From Deinococcus sp. Leaf326 (GTDB lineage: Bacteria; Deinococcota; Deinococci; Deinococcales; Deinococcaceae): a DNA stretch of 7,145 nucleotides. The stretch lies in NCBI RefSeq assembly GCF_001424185.1, contig NZ_LMOM01000060.1, positions 1 to 7,145 on the forward strand. The letters run 5' to 3'. The first letter of the stretch is position 1. Every line of letters begins with the position of its first letter. The notes under the pieces are model-generated. The model had not been told where the DNA came from. It saw nothing but the letters and a program-made list of their open reading frames with translations, and made no database searches. Below, piece by piece: positions 1 through 4,845 of the stretch. The position numbers were made by a program, and so were the translations under genes.

Positions 1-98
1 CGAGCGCCGTCATTCGGCGCTCGGCTACGCTACGCCCTGGTCTACACTCACGTCATCGGCGAACGCTCGCAACGCCGCTTGAAGTCAAACCTGGAGCA
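1..98 (+). mobile_element. Right end of an IS3-family insertion sequence (partial)
   Basis: The window opens inside a reading frame with an IS3-type transposase C-terminus. The 16 bases after its stop run to position 98 and end in CA. Read inward from the outside, the end is TGCTCCAGGTTTGACTTC, matching the TG...CA termini usual for IS3-family elements. The left end lies outside the window, so the inverted repeat and target duplication cannot be confirmed. The boundary at 98 is inferred from the CA and from the adjoining gene's last codons. Confidence 0.5.
2..82 (+). CDS. IS3-family transposase (OrfB), C-terminal fragment
   Basis: The frame from position 2 to the TGA at 80-82 encodes 26 residues beginning ERRHSALGYATPW. 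The RRHSALGY-x-TP string is a hallmark of the extreme C-terminus of IS3-family OrfB transposases, a DDE integrase-type enzyme that moves the element by copy-paste through a circular intermediate. The usual residues after TP (often AEFE or similar) are replaced by a Ser/Ala/Asn-rich tail ending NARNAA. The tail may be natural or degraded. The rest of the gene lies left of the window, so whether the element is intact cannot be judged. Confidence 0.72.
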   Translation, partial: ERRHSALGYATPWSTLTSSANARNAA

Positions 99-932
99 TT
101 ACCGGTAGACGCGCGCCCCAGCAAATCCCCGGACACCTGATGTACTGATCGTATTTTCGTCAGTGGGCGGACCAAGAATGGGCACTTCATCCTCGACGTC
201 TACGTCCGTACGAGCGATGTGGTAGACGCTCATCTGTTCACCGAAGGGGAAACCCGTACCAGCGTGGATGCTACTCACCCAGCCTTCGAAGCTGTCTTCA
301 CTGGAGGGCGCTTCCGCCCAGCGGGCCTCGGCCCACGTGAACTGAGGATCAGTCTGCTGAATCGCCTGCCGCTGGTGAAACGTCACGAGGCGAAGGCCCA
401 TGTCGCGGGCCGTCAGATAGTCCAGAAGGAACTCCTGCGCAACCTCCAGCCGGGCAGGTGAGCCGTCGGCGTCCCGCAGCAGGCGCGCGGCCTCCCGATA
501 GCCTTCACGCGGCGCGACCCACCGGTCGTCTTCGCGGCGCAGCTGCAATGTCAGGGTGAAGTCCTGATGCAGATGCCACTCGGCGGGCCAACTCCCGATC
601 TGCTCAGCCTCGAGCACTAAGGGAACGATATGGCCGGGGGTGGTGGGATCTTCCAGGGGCCGCTGGTCACTAGGGACATACTTGCCTTGGTGAACATATC
701 CGCGGGTGACAGCACTCTGGCCCAGGTCCATCCACTGCTGGGTGAGCGCTTCAGTCCGAGCGGCGGTGGGATAGAGGGCACTTCCAACCGCGTAATATTC
801 CTCCTCGAAGCCGGGGCGGCCACTGATGCCTGTGGCGCTCAATTCGCTCGCTCGGAGGGCCACCCAGGGAGAGCGCTGATACGACGCCTTGCGCCGATCA
901 CGGAACTCGAACCACGCTTGGTCTCTGGGCAT
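99..932 (-). CDS. Conserved-looking protein of unknown function, possibly 3'-truncated
   Basis: I chose the ATG at 932 (277 residues) because a TACACT -10 box lies exactly 7 bases upstream, a leaderless layout. The frame extends to an ATG at 1013, but that would reach past the -10 box. The protein is soluble with no signal peptide or membrane segment. Its most distinctive part is residues 119-180: WHLHQDF, then LRREDDRWVAPREGY, then EFLLDYLTARDMGLRL. This reads as a folded, conserved module, and I have a vague memory of similar uncharacterised proteins in bacterial accessory regions. I cannot name a domain or activity. The C-terminus is acidic (DVDVEDEVPILGPPTDEN, residues 243-260) and stops at GARVYR, next to the IS3 end at 98. 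Homologues as I recall them continue past this point, so the IS may have removed the 3' part. This is inference. Confidence 0.72.
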   Translation of the reverse strand: MPRDQAWFEFRDRRKASYQRSPWVALRASELSATGISGRPGFEEEYYAVGSALYPTAARTEALTQQWMDLGQSAVTRGYVHQGKYVPSDQRPLEDPTTPGHIVPLVLEAEQIGSWPAEWHLHQDFTLTLQLRREDDRWVAPREGYREAARLLRDADGSPARLEVAQEFLLDYLTARDMGLRLVTFHQRQAIQQTDPQFTWAEARWAEAPSSEDSFEGWVSSIHAGTGFPFGEQMSVYHIARTDVDVEDEVPILGPPTDENTISTSGVRGFAGARVYR

Positions 933-939
933 GTGACTG

Positions 940-945
940 AGTGTA
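940..945 (-). promoter_or_regulatory. -10 box of a leaderless promoter for the 99-932 gene
   Basis: On the minus strand TACACT is followed by 7 bases (CAGTCAC) and the ATG at 932. Transcription would therefore begin at or next to the start codon. No convincing -35 hexamer is visible 16-18 bases upstream. A GGAG lies about 21 bases before the ATG, too far to act as a ribosome binding site. Confidence 0.55.
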
Positions 946-1021
946 AGGTTCTGGGCTCCTGCTCTCTGTGACTGGTGATCAGGTACGTGGAAGACACGCT
1001 GCCTTCTTCCCACCTGCCGCC

Positions 1022-1027
1022 TATCCT
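1022..1027 (+). promoter_or_regulatory. -10 box of a leaderless promoter for the 1034-1246 gene
   Basis: TATCCT is followed by 6 bases (GTGCCC) and the ATG at 1034. The same TATCCT-N6-start arrangement recurs at 3807 and 6270. It lies back to back with the minus-strand promoter at 940-945, so about 100 bases serve both genes. Confidence 0.55.
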
Positions 1028-1033
1028 GTGCCC

Positions 1034-1246
1034 ATGCTCCAGGCTTACGCCATTGCCACGCACCTCTCGACGGGTGAGGTCACCCGGACCCTCGGTCCTT
1101 TCAAGACCCTGCACGCCGCGCGCGCGGCGGTCGTCGAAGTGGTGGGCCAGGTCCTGATCTGGGAACGCCAAGGCCCAGGCCAATTCGTCGCTGAGAAATA
1201 CCCGTTGCTCTGGCGGGTCGAAGAACGCTCCAACACCCAGCCCTAA
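1034..1246 (+). CDS. Small protein of unknown function (70 aa)
   Basis: This 70-residue frame starts at the internal ATG, chosen over an ATG at 968 because of the TATCCT box 6 bases upstream. The sequence begins MLQAYAIATHLSTGEVTRTLGPF and then has an alanine-rich helix (TLHAARAAVVEVVGQVL, about residues 26-42), followed by WERQGPGQFVAEKYPLLWRVEE. The pattern of a short beta-hairpin, an amphipathic helix and a closing strand looks like a real small folded domain. GC-rich third positions fit the host. It has no signal peptide, membrane segment or recognisable motif. A longer minus-strand frame covers the same bases (839-1342) but reads as low-complexity shadow. It diverges from the 99-932 gene. 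Function unknown. Confidence 0.6.
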   Translation: MLQAYAIATHLSTGEVTRTLGPFKTLHAARAAVVEVVGQVLIWERQGPGQFVAEKYPLLWRVEERSNTQP

Positions 1247-1293
1247 GCGCCGCTCCTGCTCTAGGTGCTGAACTTGGACCGCATCAACAACTA

Positions 1294-1318
1294 CCCCCTG
1301 CCGCACTTGGACAGGGGG
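1294..1318 (+). terminator. Possible terminator hairpin after the 1034-1246 gene
   Basis: CCCCCTG (1294-1300) and CAGGGGG (1312-1318) form a perfect 7-base-pair stem with an 11-base loop. Two further C-G pairs are possible inside with one bulged A. It lies 48 bases after the stop codon. No T-run follows, so it is not a textbook rho-independent terminator. Confidence 0.35.
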
Positions 1319-1454
1319 GACGCTGAAGAGCAGCGGGGTCAATCATCACCTCTTGAAGGGCGCGTCACCCGCATCATGGGCGGCAGCACACATCCCGGGC
1401 ATGGGTTATCACTCGCGGCCGGTATAGGGGTTACGCTCAGCACCCTGCACAGGG

Positions 1455-1482
1455 ACGATCATTCCTCACCGGGGCACGATCA
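1455..1482. repeat. ACGATCA direct repeat, 21 bases apart
   Basis: ACGATCA occurs at 1455-1461 and 1476-1482, exactly 21 bases apart, about two helical turns. Each copy is preceded by a CACC-containing G-rich stretch (CACCCTGCACAGGG and CACCGGGGC), and a third related stretch, CACCCTGGGCACGGG, begins at 1486. The spacing suits side-by-side protein binding, for example a regulator of the 1676 gene, but the repeats are short and could be chance. Confidence 0.25.
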
Positions 1483-1663
1483 AAACACCCTGGGCACGGG
1501 ACACGCTTGCAAACGAGAATTGGGCGCTCAATCGTCATGGCAGTTCTCCTTGAGGATGAAAGAATCGGGAACGGAGTCACCACCATAGAGTATTCGTCCC
1601 TCCCCACTGTCCTGAAGGTGACACGACACCTCTTTTGCGTGTACGCCGCGCTCTTCGTCCCAG

Positions 1664-1669
1664 TAGGCT
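1664..1669 (+). promoter_or_regulatory. -10 box of a leaderless promoter for the flavoprotein gene
   Basis: TAGGCT is followed by 6 bases (GAGCCT) and the ATG at 1676. There is no Shine-Dalgarno sequence in the 20 bases before the ATG. TTGCGT at 1635-1640 resembles a -35 element, but the 23-base spacing is too long for a standard promoter. Confidence 0.5.
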
Positions 1670-1675
1670 GAGCCT

Positions 1676-2608
1676 ATGACCCCCGACCTGACTGCGCCCT
1701 ACGACATTCTGATCATTGGTGGAGGCTTTGCCGGTTTCAGTGCAGCTCTCTACACCGCGCGTGGGATGCGGCGGGGAATCCTCTGTACGGCCGGTCCGAG
1801 CCGGAATGCAGTGGCCTCGCATACGCATGGTTTCCTGGGGCACGACGGCGCCAACCCTACACAGCTGCTCCAGATTGCCCGTGACCAACTCGCGCCCTAC
1901 AACTTCCCCGTTATCGAATCCAAGGTGATCGAGTTGACTGGGGAGGACAACGCCTTCATTGCCCGCCTTGAGAACGGTCAGACGATCCAGGCGCGCAAGA
2001 TCATTTTGGCGACAGGGGTGCAGGACATCCTCCCTCCTATTCCGGGTCTCCAGGAAGAGTGGGGGCGAGGGGTGCAGCACTGCCCCTACTGCTATGGATG
2101 GGAGGTACGCGATCAACCGCTGGCGTTGTATCAGCCGGGTCTGACTGGCCCGGATGGAATCTGGACCATTTTGTACCACCAGAAATTGTCACGTGACCTC
2201 CTGGTTTGCGGGAATGGACCACAGGGCTTCACGCAGGAGCAGCGGCAACAACTGCAGGGTGTCGGCGTAACCTTGATCGACAGTGCGCTTGAGCGCGTTG
2301 AGGGAACGTCTGATGGGATTCGGTTGTATTTTGCAGATGGTACGAGTTTAGAGCGGACAGTGCTCTATACACATGGGGAGCGAAAGCTGAACGCGGAACT
2401 CGCAATGTCATTAGGCTGTGAGATGACAGCTGCGGGAATTACTGTGACTCATAACAATCAGAAGACCACTGTGCCAGGAGTTTTCGCAGCTGGAGATGTA
2501 AGTACAGGAAATCAGGTGGCATTTGCAGTAGCGGGTGGGGCGCGAGCGTCTATGTTTGCAGCGTTCGATGTTCTTAGTGAAAATATGCCTGTATGGGCGC
2601 GAGAGTAA
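1676..2608 (+). CDS. Thioredoxin-reductase-like FAD oxidoreductase with CPYC motif
   Basis: The 310-residue length is normal for the low-molecular-weight thioredoxin reductase fold. The FAD-binding Rossmann motif is GGGFAG (residues 15-20, after DILII), followed by ATG at 112-114 and the second FAD motif VFAAGDV (269-275). The redox centre is HCPYCYGWE, with cysteines 136 and 139, as in the family of uncharacterised CPYC reductases and relatives such as dithiol oxidases. The NADPH domain should carry a glycine motif near residues 150-165, but the sequence there is LALYQPGLTGPDGIW, with no GxGxxA/G. The HRRxxxR-type signature of classical TrxB is also missing. It probably performs flavin-dependent dithiol/disulfide exchange on an unknown substrate in the cytoplasm, and its electron donor is uncertain. 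The first part of the gene is GC-rich and the last 300 bases are clearly less so. It converges with the 2624-3088 gene, 15 bases away. Confidence 0.9.
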   Translation: MTPDLTAPYDILIIGGGFAGFSAALYTARGMRRGILCTAGPSRNAVASHTHGFLGHDGANPTQLLQIARDQLAPYNFPVIESKVIELTGEDNAFIARLENGQTIQARKIILATGVQDILPPIPGLQEEWGRGVQHCPYCYGWEVRDQPLALYQPGLTGPDGIWTILYHQKLSRDLLVCGNGPQGFTQEQRQQLQGVGVTLIDSALERVEGTSDGIRLYFADGTSLERTVLYTHGERKLNAELAMSLGCEMTAAGITVTHNNQKTTVPGVFAAGDVSTGNQVAFAVAGGARASMFAAFDVLSENMPVWARE

Positions 2609-2623
2609 ATCTTAGTCAGAAGG

Positions 2624-3088
2624 TCATTCAACTACAGGATGGTAGAATTTAATTCTACCGTATTTTTCTATAAGTTGATTATAGTTGTCTCGTATGTTCG
2701 CATCAGCGTTGTCGTCTTCTGAGTAAGGTTTAGGGGGTAGGCCTCTTGACCATTCAGGCAGCTGAGTAGACACATATACGGGAGGTGGATATAAGGGGTC
2801 TGAAGCTGAAAATTGGTCTCCTGTAATATCTATGTGTAGGTCTTCGACAATAACCCAGGCGTGGGAAAAATATCTAGATTCCGAGCAAACGGTGACAATA
2901 CGAGCATCAAATCCTTCGTGTCGAAGAGCCCAAAAAAGTATCGTTGAGGCAGCGCTACAAGCGGCTTGCGGAAACCATTTAAATTGTATATCAAGCTTTT
3001 CATGTTCTTTTTCTAAGATGACACGCCAATGTTCTGCTATTTTCTTGATTTGATCTGTTTTGCTAGCAAAAGACTTTTTCTCGCTCAT
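2624..3088 (-). CDS. Putative papain/transglutaminase-fold enzyme (154 aa)
   Basis: Start at the ATG 3088, supported by AAGGA 7 bases upstream (an unusual use of a ribosome binding site in this window). Residues 40-56 read PQAACSAASTILFWALR, with Cys44 at the start of a predicted helix. SHAWVIVEDLHIDITGDQF (75-93) then gives His76 and Asp87 (or Asp91) on two strands. Cys at a helix N-terminus, then HAW, then iDiTaDQF, is the Cys-His-Asp order of small transglutaminase-like/papain-fold hydrolases. I infer a cysteine peptidase, amidase or transferase activity. The N-terminus (residues 1-36) is lysine-rich and helical, and the tail is Pro/Tyr-rich. There is no signal peptide, so it should be cytoplasmic. 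Its GC content is well below that of the flanking host genes, which suggests transfer. It is convergent with the flavoprotein gene and divergent from the HEPN-like gene. Substrate unknown; an inactive fold homologue is possible. Confidence 0.72.
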   Translation of the reverse strand: MSEKKSFASKTDQIKKIAEHWRVILEKEHEKLDIQFKWFPQAACSAASTILFWALRHEGFDARIVTVCSESRYFSHAWVIVEDLHIDITGDQFSASDPLYPPPVYVSTQLPEWSRGLPPKPYSEDDNADANIRDNYNQLIEKYGRIKFYHPVVE

Positions 3089-3095
3089 TTGGTCA

Positions 3096-3100
3096 TCCTT
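3096..3100 (-). promoter_or_regulatory. Ribosome binding site for the 2624-3088 gene
   Basis: On the minus strand AAGGA lies 7 bases before the ATG at 3088. A TACACT (and an overlapping upstream TAGGCT) precedes it and could be the -10 box, so this gene seems to have a short leader, unlike the leaderless GC-rich genes. Confidence 0.5.
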
Positions 3101-3256
3101 ATCTCAGTGTAGCCTAGCTTCGAAGGACACCTCTACTGCTCCTTCGACGCTTTTGAGCTGGCGTGGGCGCTATAGATCCCTGAATTAGTAGGAGACGATC
3201 TGGTGGTCCTGTACGAGTAATCGGACCGAGACTGTTAGGGAGCCAGGTAGATCGAG

Positions 3257-3262
3257 TAACTT
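3257..3262 (+). promoter_or_regulatory. Possible -10 box for the HEPN-like gene
   Basis: TAACTT is followed by 5 bases (AGGAT) and the ATG at 3268. AGGA lies only one base before the ATG, too close to be a normal ribosome binding site, so leaderless initiation is the more likely reading. The spacing is one base shorter than in the other leaderless genes. Confidence 0.35.
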
Positions 3263-3267
3263 AGGAT

Positions 3268-3801
3268 ATGCCAATTCGCGAGGGAGAACTAACGGCTGCC
3301 AACTTTTTGGAGACTGCCCCAGAGACAGCAATATTTATTAACATTCGTGAGCAGCGTGAGCTAGAGCCGCAGGATATCGCCAAGATGGCGCTTCGTCCGC
3401 TTCCTACATATCTCCCAGAATCGGTTCTTTTCTTCCTGCGGCGAGGAGTAGCCACTGCTGCATATAGTGGATTTTACTATCCTTTGGTTACAGTTGCTTT
3501 AGGTCAACTTGGTCTTGCTGTGGAAGAAGCAATCCGAGTATATGCAAAACAGCATGACATTACTACACAGAGAAGAAATGGAAAATTTAAAGGACTTCAT
3601 GAGCTTCTTGTTGAGTTAGGAAAATCTAGCAAACTCACACCTGAGCAGCAGAGTAGTTGGCAGCGAATGAAAGCGATTCGTAATTTAATCGCGCATCCAG
3701 ATGGTCAGATGATTGCCTCATTTGCTATGTTTTTTGATCCATTGGAAGAGTTAATTGATGAACTAGTCCTGTTGTTCCCTGAACACCCGGAAGTAAAGTG
3801 A
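3268..3801 (+). CDS. HEPN-like domain protein with RNLIAH motif (177 aa)
   Basis: The C-terminal two thirds are almost entirely helical. One long helix covers about residues 68-94 (FYYPLVTVALGQLGLAVEEA and onward), a second is around 105-120, and a third holds WQRMKAIRNLIAHPDG at 131-146. Arg138-Asn139-(x3)-His143 matches the RNxxxH motif of HEPN domains, which in many toxins and defence proteins forms a metal-independent RNase site. The order of helices before the motif resembles DUF4145-type HEPN proteins. Residues 1-60 are a less regular N-terminal region I do not recognise. Ribonuclease activity is inferred; some HEPN proteins are only dimerising or binding modules. There is no adjacent nucleotidyltransferase (MNT) antitoxin. 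GC content is lower than in flanking host genes. The next gene's promoter starts 5 bases after its stop. Confidence 0.8.
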   Translation: MPIREGELTAANFLETAPETAIFINIREQRELEPQDIAKMALRPLPTYLPESVLFFLRRGVATAAYSGFYYPLVTVALGQLGLAVEEAIRVYAKQHDITTQRRNGKFKGLHELLVELGKSSKLTPEQQSSWQRMKAIRNLIAHPDGQMIASFAMFFDPLEELIDELVLLFPEHPEVK

Positions 3802-3806
3802 TGCTT

Positions 3807-3812
3807 TATCCT
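3807..3812 (+). promoter_or_regulatory. -10 box of a leaderless promoter for the 3819-4160 gene
   Basis: TATCCT is followed by 6 bases (AGAACT) and the ATG at 3819. This decides the start over the in-frame GTG at 3798 and ATG at 3801, which lie upstream of the -10 box and overlap the end of the preceding gene. Confidence 0.55.
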
Positions 3813-3818
3813 AGAACT

Positions 3819-4160
3819 ATGACTCAACACTTGACTGTAACTCCTGTGGCTCCAGCCAACGCGCAGCTCGATGTGGCCTTATATGGCGGAACGTACCGCG
3901 TCACCGGTACTGTGGCCGGCACGCAGGTCTTCTGGTTCGACCTCAGCCCGACCTATGCCGCGCCCTTCGACCAGGTGGTCGAGGCGGCGGTACGCGGTGA
4001 GGATGCCAGCATGACGGCAAAGGTGTGGCGTGCGGGATTGAGCAGTGCGGCCGGGGTACTGACGGTGCACGCGGAGGGGCAGGGTGAGGGTGCGGGGCGG
4101 ATGGACTGGACGTTGGGTCCGGAGGCGGCGGTGGCGTTGAAGGGGTGGATCAAGCGGTGA
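3819..4160 (+). CDS. Small protein of unknown function (113 aa)
   Basis: With the ATG at 3819 the product is 113 residues, beginning MTQHLTVTPVAPANAQ and ending in ALKGWIKR. It reads as a beta-rich soluble domain: LDVALYGGTYRVTGTVAGTQ followed by VFWFDLSPTYAAPFDQVVEA (about residues 17-56), then GVLTVHAEG and GRMDWTLGPEAAVALKGWI. There is no signal peptide or membrane segment. The first 60 bases are of mixed composition, after which the gene becomes strongly GC-rich with host-like codons, so it probably belongs to the resident genome rather than to the low-GC block before it. No motif points to a function. A strong hairpin lies 34 bases after the stop. Confidence 0.78.
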   Translation: MTQHLTVTPVAPANAQLDVALYGGTYRVTGTVAGTQVFWFDLSPTYAAPFDQVVEAAVRGEDASMTAKVWRAGLSSAAGVLTVHAEGQGEGAGRMDWTLGPEAAVALKGWIKR

Positions 4161-4194
4161 GGCGGAGCTCTGGCCTATGCCGGGGCAGTGGGTG

Positions 4195-4230
4195 GCTTGT
4201 CTTGCCTAACGTGAATTAGGTAAGACAAGC
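4195..4230 (+). terminator. 15-bp inverted repeat, likely terminator of the 3819-4160 gene
   Basis: GCTTGTCTTGCCTAA (4195-4209) and TTAGGTAAGACAAGC (4216-4230) pair over 15 positions around the 6-base loop CGTGAA. The only imperfect pair is 4204/4221, which is G-U in a plus-strand transcript and C-A in a minus-strand one. This favours a role in plus-strand RNA. No T-run follows, so a protein-binding palindrome or mRNA-end stabiliser is the alternative. Confidence 0.55.
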
Positions 4231-4306
4231 AGACCATACTCAGGTAGACTCAACGCAATCTCCTCTCCGCCCTGCAAATCCCACTCCAACCCAGTCAACC
4301 CTTCTC

Positions 4307-4312
4307 TACATT
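4307..4312 (+). promoter_or_regulatory. Possible -10 box for the lipoprotein gene
   Basis: TACATT is followed by 8 bases (GAGCACAG) and the ATG at 4321. The spacing is slightly longer than at the other leaderless starts here. The GAG in the spacer is too weak to call a ribosome binding site. Confidence 0.35.
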
Positions 4313-4320
4313 GAGCACAG

Positions 4321-4800
4321 ATGACCCCATCGCTCCTTCGCGTCCGACACCTCCCTCTTCTCACCTTTCTTGTCGGTGCGCTGAGCAGCTGCGCCCCCAC
4401 CCTATGGACTTCCCACGACATCACTGGAAGGATTTTCAACGCCCCCGCTCCCGCTGACATCGAGATCGAACTCGTTGAGACCGGGACGGGAAACAAAATC
4501 TCCCCGAACGGGAGCGAAACTGCCCACGTTGACGGTTTTCCCATGCTCTATGGCTTGGACTTCCCTGGGTATCTCCGGCAAGGCGGCGGTACCTTCCAAG
4601 TCATCGCTTACTTGGATAGAAATCAGAATCACGTCCGTGATCCCGGGGAAGCTTCTGCACGCTCCCAGCGCATGAGCATTGAGATAGGTGCACCTGGCCG
4701 CCAGCCCACGGCCACCGCTGTGCGCGCCGGGCTGAACGGAGTGGTGAACGGAAAAGCAGTCTCATGGGGTCAAGTGCAGGGGTATGATTTGAGATTCTAA
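4321..4800 (+). CDS. Putative lipoprotein with a beta-sandwich-like domain (159 aa)
   Basis: The N-terminus is a lipoprotein signal peptide: MTPSLLRVRH, a hydrophobic stretch LPLLTFLVGA, and a lipobox LSSC with the modified Cys24. The mature protein would be anchored to the cell envelope. It begins APTLWTSHDITGRIFN. The segment FQVIAYLDRNQNHVRDPGE (residues 92-110) contains DxNxNxxxDxGE, with Asp99, Asn101, Asn103, Asp107 and Glu110. It resembles the calcium-loop-like turn between strands of carboxypeptidase-regulatory/transthyretin-like beta-sandwich domains in surface proteins. Composition and codons are host-like and GC-rich, so this is probably a resident Deinococcus-type gene. Substrate or partner unknown. 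Its stop is 45 bases before the AT-rich gene, and the two are unlikely to be functionally coupled given their different composition. Confidence 0.82.
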   Translation: MTPSLLRVRHLPLLTFLVGALSSCAPTLWTSHDITGRIFNAPAPADIEIELVETGTGNKISPNGSETAHVDGFPMLYGLDFPGYLRQGGGTFQVIAYLDRNQNHVRDPGEASARSQRMSIEIGAPGRQPTATAVRAGLNGVVNGKAVSWGQVQGYDLRF

Positions 4801-4831
4801 CAAAAGTGAATGTCTATTGCGCTGTAAAAAT

Positions 4832-4838
4832 AGAGGAG
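4832..4838 (+). promoter_or_regulatory. Strong ribosome binding site for the 467-aa gene
   Basis: AGAGGAG lies 7 bases before the ATG at 4846. It is the best Shine-Dalgarno match in the window and contrasts with the leaderless starts of the GC-rich genes, which supports a foreign origin for this gene. TAAAAAT just upstream could be part of a -10 region. Confidence 0.7.
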
Positions 4839-4845
4839 ATTATAT

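Larger units (their letters stand above)
1247..1675. other. Long intergenic stretch without a convincing gene
   Basis: A plus-strand frame at 1265-1588 is open, but its product is rich in Ser/Gly/His/Pro with no hydrophobic periodicity and no start signal. A minus-strand frame from 2179 is a shadow of the flavoprotein gene. The stretch holds a hairpin after the small gene (1294-1318), short direct repeats around 1441-1505, a small inverted repeat AGGTG-N6-CACCT at 1616-1631, and the promoter of the 1676 gene. Confidence 0.6.

Noticed and set aside
839..1342. Minus-strand open frame of 167 codons across the divergent promoter region
   Set aside because: It would run through both leaderless promoters and the 70-aa gene. 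Its sequence lacks a folded-protein pattern and its end overlaps the better supported 99-932 gene.
1265..1588. Plus-strand open frame of 107 codons in the intergenic gap
   Set aside because: No promoter or ribosome binding site at its start, and a Ser/Gly/His/Pro-rich product without hydrophobic core; more likely non-coding.
1577..2179. Minus-strand open frame of 200 codons
   Set aside because: It is antisense to the flavoprotein gene and covers its FAD motif; no start signal or domain.
3205..3227. GGTCC...GGACC inverted repeat between the divergent low-GC genes
   Set aside because: Five-base arms with a 13-base loop are expected by chance and do not line up with a promoter.
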